Assembly (NCBI GenBank): GCA_946184715.1
Contig: CAMHGU010000006.1
Span: forward strand, 1 to 27,410
Reading direction: 5' to 3'
From: an uncultured bacterium
GTDB lineage: Bacteria; Bacteroidota; Bacteroidia; Bacteroidales; Muribaculaceae
DNA: 27,410 bases
In this document: in pieces, positions 1 to 9,321 of the stretch
Numbering within the stretch: the stretch's first letter is position 1
How the letters are laid out: each line of letters begins with the position of its first letter
Notes under the pieces: model-generated
What the model was told of the DNA's origin: nothing
Seen by the model: only the letters and a program-made list of their open reading frames with translations
Databases searched by the model: none
Program-made: the position numbers and the translations under genes

Positions 1-1
1 C

Positions 2-28
2 TCAGAAGTCTCAAAAGTCTCAGAGGTC
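2..28. repeat. Three tandem 9-nt repeats at window edge
   Basis: Three consecutive 9-nt units read TCAGAAGTC, TCAAAAGTC and TCAGAGGTC. They differ at one or two positions each. The array touches the left border, so its full length is unknown. It lies just beyond the rpoC terminator hairpin. No coding potential is evident. It may be the end of a longer degenerate short-repeat array in the intergenic space after rpoC. Confidence 0.55.
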
Positions 29-46
29 TTAGCCAAGCGACAAAGC

Positions 47-76
47 GAGGGCAGCCACTTGGCGGTGGCTGCCCTC
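47..76 (-). terminator. Terminator hairpin after rpoC
   Basis: A perfect 12-bp inverted repeat (GAGGGCAGCCAC and GTGGCTGCCCTC) flanks a 6-nt loop, starting 29 nt past the rpoC stop codon. On the minus strand it is followed by CGCTTTGTCGCTTGG, which is only moderately U-rich. The strength of the stem and its position at the end of the rpo operon make it the probable operon terminator. Confidence 0.75.
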
Positions 77-104
77 TCGAAGTATTATGGGTTAAGAGAA
101 TCGC

Positions 105-3100
105 TTAGTCGGCGAGCTCTTCGTGCTCTTGGAGCTGGCTGAGACGCGCGGCCTCGGCCTCTTCTTCGTTGACCACGATAAGCTTTTCGTACTCGCGCAG
201 ACCGGTACCTGCGGGAATGAGGTGACCGGTGATGACGTTCTCCTTCATACCCTCGAGCGTATCGACCTTGCCGTTGATGGCGGCGTCGTTGAGCACCTTG
301 GTAGTCTCCTGGAAGGAGGCTGCCGACATGAAGCTCGACGTCTGCAGCGCGGCCTTGGTGATACCCTGGAGTATCTGCTCGGAGGTGGCGGGCACGGCGT
401 CGCGGGTGACGATAAGCTTCTTGTCCTTGCGCTTGAGGATGGAGTTCTCATCGCGGAGCTTGCGCGTGGTGATTATCTGGCCGGGCTGTACGTTCTCGCA
501 GTCGCCGGCATCGACCACCACCTTCTTGTTCCAAATGCGGTCGTTCTCGTCCTGGAATTCGCGCTTGTCCACAATCTGCTGCTCGAGGAAGCGGGTGTCG
601 CCCGGATCGAGGATATTGACCTTGCGCATCATCTGGCGCACAATCACCTCGAAGTGCTTGTCGTTGATCTTCACGCCCTGTGCGCGATATACGCCCTGCA
701 CCTCATTGACGATATAATCCTGCACGGCTGTGGGGCCTTTGATGTTGAGGATATCGGTGGGGGTGACAGCGCCGTCGGAGAGCGGAGTGCCGGCACGCAC
801 GGAGTCTTGCTCAAGCACGAGAATCTGCTTGGAGAGCGGCACGAGATAACGCTTCTCTTCGCCGAGGCGCGAGGTGACGATAATCTCGCGATTGCCTCGC
901 TTGATCTTGCCGAAGCTTACGGTACCGTCGATTTCCGACACGATGGCGGGGTTGGACGGGTTGCGGGCTTCGAACAGCTCGGTGACGCGAGGCAGACCGC
1001 CGGTGATATCGCCGGCGCCGCCGGTGGAGCGCGGTATCTTCACAAATACCTCGCCGGGCTTAATCTCCTTGTCCTCCTCGAAGATGAGGTGGGCGTTGAC
1101 GGGGAGCGAATAGGTCTTGAGCACCTGCCCGTTCTTATCGATAATCTGAGCCTCGGGCACGCGGGTGCGGTCCTTCGACTCGGTGATGATTTTCTCCTGC
1201 ATACCGGTGGTCTCGTCGTTATCTACACGGTAGGTGACACCTTCGGCGAGGTTCTCGTAGTGAATGCGGCCCTCAACTTCGCACACGATAACTGCGTTGA
1301 AGGGGTCCCACTCGCTGATGAGGTCGCCTTTCTTGACGGTGTCGCCGTCCTTCTTGTAGAGCTTGGAGCCGTAGGTGATGGGGGCTGTGGTGAGCACCAT
1401 CTGGGTGTTGGGGTTGATGATTTGCATCTCGGCCAATCGACCCACTACCACTTGGCAATCGCCGGCATCGACGGTGCGGAGCTCGTCGATGCGGAGGATA
1501 CCGTCGTGGCGCGACTCGAGCTTCGACACGGCAGCGATATTGGAAGCCACACCACCTACGTGGAACGTACGCAGTGTAAGCTGAGTACCGGGCTCACCAA
1601 TCGACTGGGCGGCGATGACGCCTACAGCCTCGCCCTTCTGCACCATACGGTTGTTGGCAAGGTTGCGGCCGTAGCACTTGGCGCACACGCCCTTCTTGGC
1701 TTCGCAAGTGAGGACCGAGCGAATCTCCACCTGCTCTATCGACGAGTTGTTGATGCGCTCGGCGGCGGCATCGGTAATCTCTTCGCCGGCTTCGACGATG
1801 ACCTCGTTGGTCTCGGGGTCGATGACGTCGTGAACCGACACGCGGCCGAGGATACGCTCGCCGAGGGTGGCTACCACGTTCTCGTTGTTCTTCACCTCGG
1901 TGCAGATGAGGCCGCGGAGGGTGCCGCAGTCTTCCTCGGTGACAATCACGTCGTGGGCCACATCCACCAGACGGCGGGTGAGGTAACCGGCGTCGGCCGT
2001 CTTGAGGGCGGTATCGGCCAGACCCTTACGGGCACCGTGCGACGAGATGAAGTACTCGAGCACCGAGAGGCCTTCCTTGAAGTTGGCGAGGATAGGGTTC
2101 TCGATGATTTGGCCGCCTTCGGCACCACTCTTCTGAGGCTTGGCGATAAGGCCACGCATACCGGAGAGCTGACGAATCTGGTCGCGCGAACCGCGGGCGC
2201 CCGAGTCGAGCATCATAAATACTGAGTTGAAGCCCTTCTGGTCCTCCGAGATCTCCTTCATCAGGGTGTCGGTAAGGTCGGCGTTGACGTGCGTCCAGAT
2301 ATCGATAATCTGATTGTAGCGCTCGGTGTTGGTGATGAAACCCATATTGTAGTTGTTCATCACTTGGTCAACCTCTTCGTAGCCCTTGTTGACGATCTCC
2401 TCCTTAGCGGCAGGAATGATGACGTCGCCGAGGTTGAACGAGAGGCCGCCCTTGAATGCCATGAGGTAGCCGAGGTTCTTGATGTCGTCGAGGAACTGGG
2501 CGGAGCGTGTCACACCGCAGGCCTTGATGACGCGGCCTATGATGTCGCGGAGCGACTTCTTGGTAATCAGCTCGTTGACGTAGCCTATCTCGTCGGGGAT
2601 ATACTGGTTGACCATCAGTCGACCCATCGAAGTGCCCTTGAGGAGCACCTCGGTGAGGTTGCCGTCGGCATCGAGGTCCTTCACGCGCACATTGATGGGA
2701 GCGTGGAGGGTGATTTTGCCCTCGTTGTAGGCAATCTCAGCCTCTTCCTGGCCGTAGAACGTCAGGCCTTCGCCCTTATCGCCGGAGCGGAGCTTGGAGA
2801 TGTAGTACAGACCGAGCACCATATCCTGCGAAGGCACGGTGATAGGCGCGCCGTTGGCGGGATTGAGGATGTTGTGGGCGCCGAGCATCAGCATCTGGGC
2901 CTCGAGGATAGCCTCATTGCCCAGGGGCAGATGGACGGCCATCTGGTCACCGTCGAAGTCGGCATTGAATGCCGTACAAGCGAGGGGGTGGAGCTGGATA
3001 GCCTTGCCCTCAATCATCTTGGGCTGGAAGGCCTGAATACCGAGGCGGTGGAGTGTCGGGGCGCGGTTGAGGAGCACGGGATGACCCTTCATCACGTATT

Positions 3101-4370
3101 CGAGAATGTCCCATACGACGGGCTCCTTGCGGTCAACGATGCGCTTGGCGCTCTTCACGGTCTTCACGATACCGCGCTCTATGAGCTTGCGGATTATGAA
3201 AGGCTTGTAGAGCTCGGCGGCCATATCCTTAGGCAGACCGCACTCGTGCATCTTCAGCTCGGGGCCTACCACAATCACGGAGCGGGCCGAGTAGTCGACG
3301 CGCTTACCGAGAAGGTTCTGGCGGAAACGGCCTTGCTTACCCTTAAGGCTATCGGAGAGCGACTTGAGGGGGCGATTGGCGTCGGTCTTGACGGCGCTCG
3401 ACTTGCGGGAGTTGTCGAGGAGCGAATCGACGGCTTCCTGGAGCATACGCTTCTCGTTGCGAAGGATTACTTCGGGAGCCTTGATCTCGATAAGCTTCTT
3501 AAGACGGTTGTTGCGAATGATGACGCGGCGATAGAGGTCGTTGAGGTCGCTCGTGGCGAAACGGCCGCCATCGAGGGGCACCAGCGGGCGCAGGTCGGGC
3601 GGTATCACGGGCACAATCTTGAGAATCATCCACTCGGGGCGATTGCGCGAGGCCGAGGCGCGGAACGATTCCACCACCTGGAGGCGCTTGAGAGCCTCGG
3701 TGCGGCGCTGCTGCGAGCCGTCCTTGCCGGCGCGGTCGCGAAGCTCATAGGAGAGAGCGTCGAGGTCGAGCTCACACAAGAGCTGATAGATGGCCTCGGC
3801 ACCCATCTTGGCGATGAACTTATCGGGGTCGCTGTCGTCGAGCTGCTGGTTGCCTTCGGGGAGCTTGTCGAGAATCTCGAGATACTCTTCCTCAGCGAGG
3901 AGGTCGAGCTTCTCAAGCTCATCTTTCATCACACCGGGCTGCACCACGATGTAACGCTCGTAGTAGATTACCTGGTCGAGCTTCTTGGTGGGGAGGCCCA
4001 GCAGGTAACCTATCTTATTGGGGAGCGAGCGGAAGTACCAGATATGAGCCACGGGCACCACGAGGTGAATGTGGCCCATACGCTCGCGGCGCACTTTCTT
4101 CTCGGTGACTTCCACACCGCAATGGTCGCAGACGATGCCTTTGTAGCGGATACGCTTGTACTTGCCGCAGTGGCACTCGTAGTCCTTGACAGGACCGAAG
4201 ATGCGCTCGCAGAACAAGCCGTCGCGCTCAGGCTTGTAGGTGCGGTAGTTGATGGTTTCGGGCTTGAGCACCTCACCATACGACTGCTCGAGAATCTCAT
4301 CGGGCGAAGCCAGACCGATCGAAATCTTGGTAAAGTTGTTCTTTACTCTATTGTCTTTTCTGAAAGGCAT
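105..4370 (-). CDS. rpoC: DNA-directed RNA polymerase subunit beta'
   Basis: This is the largest catalytic subunit of RNA polymerase (1421 aa), which binds template DNA and carries the catalytic magnesium. The N-terminal zinc site is visible as C66, C68, C81 and C84. The universal NADFDGDQM motif lies at residues 469-477, with the metal-binding aspartates D471, D473 and D475. A second zinc-binding cysteine cluster (CEAKKGVCAKC) lies in the last third, just before the conserved GEPGTQLTLRTFHVGG stretch. The length is normal for Bacteroidales. The ATG start gives MPFRKDNRVK, close to the usual family N-terminus. It is the last gene of the operon, 78 nt after rpoB, and is followed by a strong hairpin. 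Nothing suggests truncation or frameshift. Confidence 0.99.
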   Translation of the reverse strand: MPFRKDNRVKNNFTKISIGLASPDEILEQSYGEVLKPETINYRTYKPERDGLFCERIFGPVKDYECHCGKYKRIRYKGIVCDHCGVEVTEKKVRRERMGHIHLVVPVAHIWYFRSLPNKIGYLLGLPTKKLDQVIYYERYIVVQPGVMKDELEKLDLLAEEEYLEILDKLPEGNQQLDDSDPDKFIAKMGAEAIYQLLCELDLDALSYELRDRAGKDGSQQRRTEALKRLQVVESFRASASRNRPEWMILKIVPVIPPDLRPLVPLDGGRFATSDLNDLYRRVIIRNNRLKKLIEIKAPEVILRNEKRMLQEAVDSLLDNSRKSSAVKTDANRPLKSLSDSLKGKQGRFRQNLLGKRVDYSARSVIVVGPELKMHECGLPKDMAAELYKPFIIRKLIERGIVKTVKSAKRIVDRKEPVVWDILEYVMKGHPVLLNRAPTLHRLGIQAFQPKMIEGKAIQLHPLACTAFNADFDGDQMAVHLPLGNEAILEAQMLMLGAHNILNPANGAPITVPSQDMVLGLYYISKLRSGDKGEGLTFYGQEEAEIAYNEGKITLHAPINVRVKDLDADGNLTEVLLKGTSMGRLMVNQYIPDEIGYVNELITKKSLRDIIGRVIKACGVTRSAQFLDDIKNLGYLMAFKGGLSFNLGDVIIPAAKEEIVNKGYEEVDQVMNNYNMGFITNTERYNQIIDIWTHVNADLTDTLMKEISEDQKGFNSVFMMLDSGARGSRDQIRQLSGMRGLIAKPQKSGAEGGQIIENPILANFKEGLSVLEYFISSHGARKGLADTALKTADAGYLTRRLVDVAHDVIVTEEDCGTLRGLICTEVKNNENVVATLGERILGRVSVHDVIDPETNEVIVEAGEEITDAAAERINNSSIEQVEIRSVLTCEAKKGVCAKCYGRNLANNRMVQKGEAVGVIAAQSIGEPGTQLTLRTFHVGGVASNIAAVSKLESRHDGILRIDELRTVDAGDCQVVVGRLAEMQIINPNTQMVLTTAPITYGSKLYKKDGDTVKKGDLISEWDPFNAVIVCEVEGRIHYENLAEGVTYRVDNDETTGMQEKIITESKDRTRVPEAQIIDKNGQVLKTYSLPVNAHLIFEEDKEIKPGEVFVKIPRSTGGAGDITGGLPRVTELFEARNPSNPAIVSEIDGTVSFGKIKRGNREIIVTSRLGEEKRYLVPLSKQILVLEQDSVRAGTPLSDGAVTPTDILNIKGPTAVQDYIVNEVQGVYRAQGVKINDKHFEVIVRQMMRKVNILDPGDTRFLEQQIVDKREFQDENDRIWNKKVVVDAGDCENVQPGQIITTRKLRDENSILKRKDKKLIVTRDAVPATSEQILQGITKAALQTSSFMSAASFQETTKVLNDAAINGKVDTLEGMKENVITGHLIPAGTGLREYEKLIVVNEEEAEAARLSQLQEHEELAD

Positions 4371-4402
4371 AAATTAAGTCAGGTATGTTACCGGTGGCGG
4401 TG

Positions 4403-4430
4403 CCTCGGCGGCCTTGCGGGCGCGCCGAGG
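4403..4430 (-). other. GC-rich hairpin between rpoB and rpoC
   Basis: CCTCGGCG and CGCCGAGG form an 8-bp stem around a 12-nt loop within the 78-nt rpoB-rpoC gap. There is no U tract, so it is not a convincing terminator. It could be an mRNA processing or stability element. The function is unknown. Confidence 0.4.
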
Positions 4431-4448
4431 GTGGCCATCGTAGGGTTG

Positions 4449-7400
4449 TTACTCTAAGTTGATGCTTAAGCCCAGACCGCGGAGCTCGTGGAGCAGCACG
4501 TTGAGCGATTCGGGAATGCCTGCCGGGGGCATGGGGTCGCCTTTGACGATTGCCTCATAGGCCTTGCTGCGGCCCGTGACATCGTCACTCTTGATGGTGA
4601 GTATCTCCTGGAGGATATGCGACGCGCCGAAAGCTTCGAGCGCCCACACCTCCATCTCGCCGAAGCGCTGGCCACCGAATTGTGCCTTACCGCCGAGCGG
4701 CTGCTGGGTGATAAGCGAGTAGGGGCCTATGCTGCGGGCGTGCATCTTGTCTTCAACCATGTGGCCGAGCTTGAGCATATAGGTTACGCCCACGGTGGCC
4801 GGCTGGTCGAAGCGCTCGCCGGTGCCGCCATCGTAGAGATAGGTCTTGCCGTAGCGCGGGAGACCGGCCTTGTCGGTCCACTCATTGAGGTCGTCGAGCG
4901 AGGCGCCGTCGAAAATCGGGGTGGCAAACTTGGTGCCGAGCTCGCGTCCGGCCCAGCCGAGGACTGCCTCGAAAATCTGGCCGATGTTCATACGCGAAGG
5001 CACGCCGAGGGGGTTGAGCACGATATCGACGGGGGTGCCATCGGCGAGGAAGGGCATGTCTTCCTTGCGCACCACGCGCGATACAATACCCTTGTTGCCG
5101 TGGCGACCTGCCATCTTATCGCCCACGCCTATCTTGCGCTTCTTGGCGATATACACCTTGGCGAGCTGAATGATGCCCGAAGGCAGCTCGTCGCCTATCG
5201 AGATGTCAAACTTGCGGCGGCGCAGCTCAGCGTCGATCTCCTTCGACTTGCGCAGATAGTTGACCACGGTGGCTCGTATCATATCGTTGGTGTGAGCGTC
5301 CTTGGTCCACTTGCTGAGGTTGAGCGAGCCGTATTCGAGCGAGCGGAGCACGCTCTCGGTGAATTTGGCCTGCTTGGGAACGATGTCGCTGCCCATAAAG
5401 TCCTTCACGCCTTGCGAAGTCTTGCCCTGGGTGATGGTCAGAAGCTTGCTGATGAGGATGTCCTTGAGGTCGTCCTGCTTCTTCTGATACTCTTCGTCGA
5501 GCTTGGGCAGAAGAGCGTTGGCCGCCTTCTTGGTGGTCTTGGTCTTCATAGCGCGCGAGAAGAGACGCGAGCCTATCACCACGCCCTTGAGCGAGGGCGA
5601 AGCCTTGAGCGAAGCGTCCTTGACGTCGCCGGCCTTGTCGCCGAAGATGGCGCGCAGAAGTTTCTCCTCGGGGGTCGGGTCGGATTCGCCCTTCGGGGTA
5701 ATCTTACCGATGAGGATATCGCCGGGCACCACGTGGGCACCTACGCGGATGATACCGCGCTCGTCGAGGTCCTTGGTGGCGTCTTCGCTCACGTTGGGAA
5801 TGTCCGACGTCAGCTCTTCGAGGCCGCGCTTGGTTTCGCGCACCTCAAGCGAGTACTCGTCAACGTGGACCGAGGTGAGGATATCTTCGGCCACCATACG
5901 CTCGTTGAGCACGATGGCGTCCTCATAGTTGTAACCCTTCCAGGGCATATATGCCACCTTGAGGTTGCGACCGAGGGCGAGCTCGCCATTCTCGGTGGAG
6001 TAACCTTCGGTGAGGATAGTACCTTTCTCCACACGGTCGCCCTTGTTGCAGATGGGGCGAAGGTCGATGGTGGTGCTTTGGTTGGTCTTGCGGAATTTCG
6101 GTATCTTGTACACCTTGAGCGCGTCCTCGAAGCTTACGAACTCCTCATCGGGAGTGCGGTCGTAGCGGATGTGAATCTCGGCGGCGTCAACATATTCCAC
6201 GGTGCCGGGTCCTTCGGCCATAATCTGGGTGCGCGAGTCGCGGATAAGCTGGGCCTCGAGGCCGGTACCAACGATGGGGGCTTCGCTGCGGAGCAGCGGC
6301 ACTGCCTGGCGCATCATGTTAGAGCCCATGAGCGCGCGGTTGGCATCGTCGTGCTCAAGGAACGGGATAAGAGCCGCGGCTATCGAGGCAATCTGCGAGG
6401 GCGAAACGTCCATCAGCTGCACCTCGCTGGGGGCCACGATGGGGAAGTCGGCGTCGAGGCGTGCCTTGACGCGGTTGCGAATGAAGGTGCCGTCGTCGCG
6501 AAGCGGCGCGTTGCCCTGCGCTATCACCTTGCCCTCTTCCACTTCGGCTGCCATATACTCCACGTTGTCGTTGTTGAGGTCCACTTTGGCGTCGGCCACG
6601 TGGCGATACGGGGTCTCGATGAAGCCGAGGTTGTTGATCTTGGCAAAGATACAAAGTGAGGAGATAAGGCCGATGTTGGGGCCTTCAGGGGTCTCAATAG
6701 GGCAGAGACGGCCGTAGTGAGTATAGTGCACGTCGCGCACCTCAAAGCCGGCACGCTCGCGCGACAGACCACCGGGGCCAAGGGCCGACATACGACGCTT
6801 GTGGGTCATCTCGGCCAGAGGATTAGTCTGGTCCATAAACTGCGACAACGCGTTGGTGCCGAAGTAGGAGTTGATGACCGACGAGATAGTCTTGGCGTTG
6901 ATAAGGTCGGTGGGGGTGAATACCTCATTGTCGCGCACGTTCATACGCTCGCGGATAGTACGCGACATGCGTGCGAGGCCTACGCCGAACTGGTTGTAGA
7001 GCTGCTCGCCCACGGTGCGCACGCGGCGGTTGCTGAGGTGGTCGATATCATCCACCTCGGCCTGTGAGTTGATCAGGCGGATAAGGTGCTTGATGATCTC
7101 GACAATATCGTTCTTGGTGAGCACGCGCACGGTGTCGGGGGTGCCGGGGTTGAGCTTCTTGTTGATACGGAAGCGTCCCACTTCGCCCAGGTCGTAACGC
7201 TTCTCCGAGAAGAAGAGGTTAGTGATGACCTCGCGTGCCGACGCATCATCCGGCGGCTCCGCGCTGCGCAGCTGTCGGTAGATGTAAGTGATAGCCTCAC
7301 GCTCGGAGTTGCTGGGGTCCTTGCTGAGGGTGTTGAAAATGATGCCGTAGTCACCCACCACGGCGTCTTCCTTGAGTAGCTCAATGGTGGTGACGCCCGA

Positions 7401-8261
7401 GTCGATGATGGCTTGAATATTGTCCTCGCTGATTACGCATTCGCGCTCGGCGATGATTTCGATACGGTCGATGGTGGTAACCTCGCCGGTATCGGCATCC
7501 ACAAAGTCTTCAGTCTTTGTCTTGATGACGCGGGCGGCGAGCTTACGCCCTATGGCTTTCTTCAGATTGGTCTTGGTGACCTTGAGGTCCTCGGCAAGGC
7601 CGAACACCTTCACAATGTCGTTGTCGGTCTCAAGCCCTACGGCGCGAAGAAGTGTGGTCACGGGGAGCTTCTTCTTGCGGTCGATGTAGGCGTACATCAC
7701 GTTGTTGATGTCGGTGGCAAATTCAATCCAGGAGCCACGGAACGGGATGATACGGGCCGAATAGAGCTTGGTGCCGTTGGTGTGGAGGTTCTGACCGAAG
7801 AACACGCCCGGCGAGCGGTGAAGCTGCGACACTACTACGCGCTCAGCACCGTTGATGACAAACGTGCCCTTGTCGGTCATATACGGGATAGGACCGAGAT
7901 ACACGTCCTGAACCACCGTGGCGAAGTCTTCGTGGTCGGGGTCGGTACAGTAGAGTTTAAGTTTGGCCTTGAGAGGCACACTGTAGGTAAGGCCACGCTC
8001 TAAGCACTCGTCGATGGTGTAGCGCGGCGGGTCAATGTAGTAGTCGAGAAACTCAAGCACGAAGTTGTTGCGGGTGTCGGCAATGGGAAAATTCTCGGCA
8101 AACACCTTGTAGAGACCTTCGTTCTTGCGCTTTTCGGTAGGGGTGTCAAGCTGCAGGAAGTCGCGAAACGATTTGAGCTGCACTTCCAGGAAATCCGGAT
8201 ACGGGAGCGGATTCTTGACTGTAGCGAAATTGACGCGTGATTGATCTAAAGAAACTGCCAT
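4449..8261 (-). CDS. rpoB: DNA-directed RNA polymerase subunit beta
   Basis: The second large subunit of RNA polymerase (1270 aa) forms one pincer of the enzyme and much of the active-site and RNA-exit surfaces. The rifampicin pocket lies around residues 468-494. It carries D477, H487, R490 and S492, which correspond to E. coli D516, H526, R529 and S531, so no classical resistance substitution is seen at these positions. The stretch PIETPEGPNIGLI follows, and the C-terminal GDKMAGRHGNKG block is present. The ATG start gives MAVSLDQSRVNF. It sits between rplL (103-nt gap with a hairpin) and rpoC (78-nt gap), as in most bacteria. The length fits Bacteroidales RpoB. Confidence 0.99.
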   Translation of the reverse strand: MAVSLDQSRVNFATVKNPLPYPDFLEVQLKSFRDFLQLDTPTEKRKNEGLYKVFAENFPIADTRNNFVLEFLDYYIDPPRYTIDECLERGLTYSVPLKAKLKLYCTDPDHEDFATVVQDVYLGPIPYMTDKGTFVINGAERVVVSQLHRSPGVFFGQNLHTNGTKLYSARIIPFRGSWIEFATDINNVMYAYIDRKKKLPVTTLLRAVGLETDNDIVKVFGLAEDLKVTKTNLKKAIGRKLAARVIKTKTEDFVDADTGEVTTIDRIEIIAERECVISEDNIQAIIDSGVTTIELLKEDAVVGDYGIIFNTLSKDPSNSEREAITYIYRQLRSAEPPDDASAREVITNLFFSEKRYDLGEVGRFRINKKLNPGTPDTVRVLTKNDIVEIIKHLIRLINSQAEVDDIDHLSNRRVRTVGEQLYNQFGVGLARMSRTIRERMNVRDNEVFTPTDLINAKTISSVINSYFGTNALSQFMDQTNPLAEMTHKRRMSALGPGGLSRERAGFEVRDVHYTHYGRLCPIETPEGPNIGLISSLCIFAKINNLGFIETPYRHVADAKVDLNNDNVEYMAAEVEEGKVIAQGNAPLRDDGTFIRNRVKARLDADFPIVAPSEVQLMDVSPSQIASIAAALIPFLEHDDANRALMGSNMMRQAVPLLRSEAPIVGTGLEAQLIRDSRTQIMAEGPGTVEYVDAAEIHIRYDRTPDEEFVSFEDALKVYKIPKFRKTNQSTTIDLRPICNKGDRVEKGTILTEGYSTENGELALGRNLKVAYMPWKGYNYEDAIVLNERMVAEDILTSVHVDEYSLEVRETKRGLEELTSDIPNVSEDATKDLDERGIIRVGAHVVPGDILIGKITPKGESDPTPEEKLLRAIFGDKAGDVKDASLKASPSLKGVVIGSRLFSRAMKTKTTKKAANALLPKLDEEYQKKQDDLKDILISKLLTITQGKTSQGVKDFMGSDIVPKQAKFTESVLRSLEYGSLNLSKWTKDAHTNDMIRATVVNYLRKSKEIDAELRRRKFDISIGDELPSGIIQLAKVYIAKKRKIGVGDKMAGRHGNKGIVSRVVRKEDMPFLADGTPVDIVLNPLGVPSRMNIGQIFEAVLGWAGRELGTKFATPIFDGASLDDLNEWTDKAGLPRYGKTYLYDGGTGERFDQPATVGVTYMLKLGHMVEDKMHARSIGPYSLITQQPLGGKAQFGGQRFGEMEVWALEAFGASHILQEILTIKSDDVTGRSKAYEAIVKGDPMPPAGIPESLNVLLHELRGLGLSINLE

Positions 8262-8305
8262 TTTGAAAAATTAAGTGAACTCCGTAAGTAAGAATAACGC
8301 AAGAA

Positions 8306-8341
8306 AGGTTAAGAATCATCTCAGAGAGAGATTCTTAACCT
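8306..8341 (-). promoter_or_regulatory. rplL-rpoB intergenic hairpin (attenuator or processing site)
   Basis: A perfect 12-bp inverted repeat (AGGTTAAGAATC and GATTCTTAACCT) encloses a 12-nt purine/pyrimidine-biased loop in the 103-nt gap between rplL and rpoB. On the minus strand a short TTTCTTG tract follows. In E. coli the equivalent gap holds an attenuator and an RNase III site that lower rpoBC expression relative to rplJL. A similar role here is inference. Confidence 0.6.
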
Positions 8342-8364
8342 AAGTACCTGATTAACAGGCCGTA

Positions 8365-8739
8365 TTATTTGAGTTCGACTTCAGCGCCTGCTTCTTCGAG
8401 CTGTTTCTTCAGACCCTCAGCGTCGGCTTTAGCCAAACCTTCCTTGATAACGCCGGGGGCGTTGTCTACGAGCTCCTTAGCTTCCTTGAGGCCAAGGCCG
8501 GTGAGTTCCTTCACGAGCTTCACGATAGCGAGCTTGCTAGCGCCGGCGCTCTTGAGGACTACGTCGAAGTTGGTCTTTTCCTCTTCAGCGGGTGCGCCTG
8601 CGGCGGGGCCGGCTGCTACAGCTACAGCAGCTGCGGCGGGCTCAATGCCGTATTCGTCCTTGAGGATTTGAGCGAGTTCGTTAACTTCCTTCACGGTGAG
8701 GTTAACCAGTTGTTCTGCAAAAGCTTTTAAATCTGCCAT
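8365..8739 (-). CDS. rplL: 50S ribosomal protein bL12 (L7/L12)
   Basis: This stalk protein (124 aa) recruits translational GTPases to the ribosome. The N-terminal dimerisation region (about residues 1-32) is followed by an Ala/Gly/Pro-rich flexible hinge near residues 35-52. The conserved C-terminal domain contains the KLAIVKLVKELTGLGLKEAK segment, which binds EF-Tu and EF-G. Size and architecture are standard. It is 45 nt after rplJ, whose product anchors bL12 dimers. The following intergenic hairpin probably sets the ratio of this very abundant protein to RpoB. Confidence 0.98.
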   Translation of the reverse strand: MADLKAFAEQLVNLTVKEVNELAQILKDEYGIEPAAAAVAVAAGPAAGAPAEEEKTNFDVVLKSAGASKLAIVKLVKELTGLGLKEAKELVDNAPGVIKEGLAKADAEGLKKQLEEAGAEVELK

Positions 8740-8784
8740 TTTAGTATGATTTAATTGATTGTTTGTTTTTGAATTTGATGAATT

Positions 8785-9303
8785 TTATCGCTTCGAAAGC
8801 GTTTCAAGCACGCCGTGAATCTTGTTGCCGGCAGCACCTTGGAGGCCGGAGATGACGTTCTTGGCCGGCGACTGGAGAAGTGCCACGATGTCGGCAATAA
8901 GCTCGTTCTTGCTCTTCAGAGCGGCGAGAGCGTCGAGCTGGTCGGCGCCGTACACGCACTCTTCCACGAGGGCAGCCTTCAGAGCGGGAATCTCTTCGCC
9001 CTTACCCACTACCTTCTTGATGAGCTTAGCCGGAGCGTTGCCCACATTGCTGAGCATCAGCGAGGTGCTACCCTTAAGGGCATCGTAGAGACCCGAGTAG
9101 TCCACATCGCTCTGCTCCATCGCCTTCTTCAGAAGGGTGTTTTTCACAACCATCAGCTTCACTTCGCTCTTGAAGCACTCGCGGCGAAGCGCGGAGGTCT
9201 TCTCGGCGTTGAGACCGGTGGTCTGCACAAGATACAGTGCGGAATATTGCTTGAGGGTATCGGCAATCTTACCGATTACTAATTCTTTATCTTCCTTTCT
9301 CAT
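8785..9303 (-). CDS. rplJ: 50S ribosomal protein uL10
   Basis: Stalk base protein (172 aa) that binds 23S rRNA through its N-terminal domain and carries bL12 dimers on its C-terminal helix. The N-terminus MRKEDKELVIGKIADTLKQY and the segment LMVVKNTLLKKAMEQ are typical of the family. The length matches bacterial uL10. It starts with ATG only 18 nt after rplA, so the long rplJ leader used for L10 autoregulation in E. coli does not fit here. Any control would have to act further upstream or within coding sequence. Confidence 0.98.
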   Translation of the reverse strand: MRKEDKELVIGKIADTLKQYSALYLVQTTGLNAEKTSALRRECFKSEVKLMVVKNTLLKKAMEQSDVDYSGLYDALKGSTSLMLSNVGNAPAKLIKKVVGKGEEIPALKAALVEECVYGADQLDALAALKSKNELIADIVALLQSPAKNVISGLQGAAGNKIHGVLETLSKR

Positions 9304-9321
9304 CGTAGTGTCAGTTTTAGA

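Noticed and set aside
123..4457. Long open frames antisense to rpoC (plus strand, about 700 and 722 codons)
   Set aside because: They are mirror frames of a GC-rich conserved gene. Their translations are low-complexity (His, Leu, Val, Asp, Gly) and match no family, while rpoC is certain on the other strand.
4488..6659. Open frame of about 723 codons antisense to rpoB
   Set aside because: Same codon-mirror effect; rpoB is unambiguous and no promoter or start signal supports the plus-strand frame.
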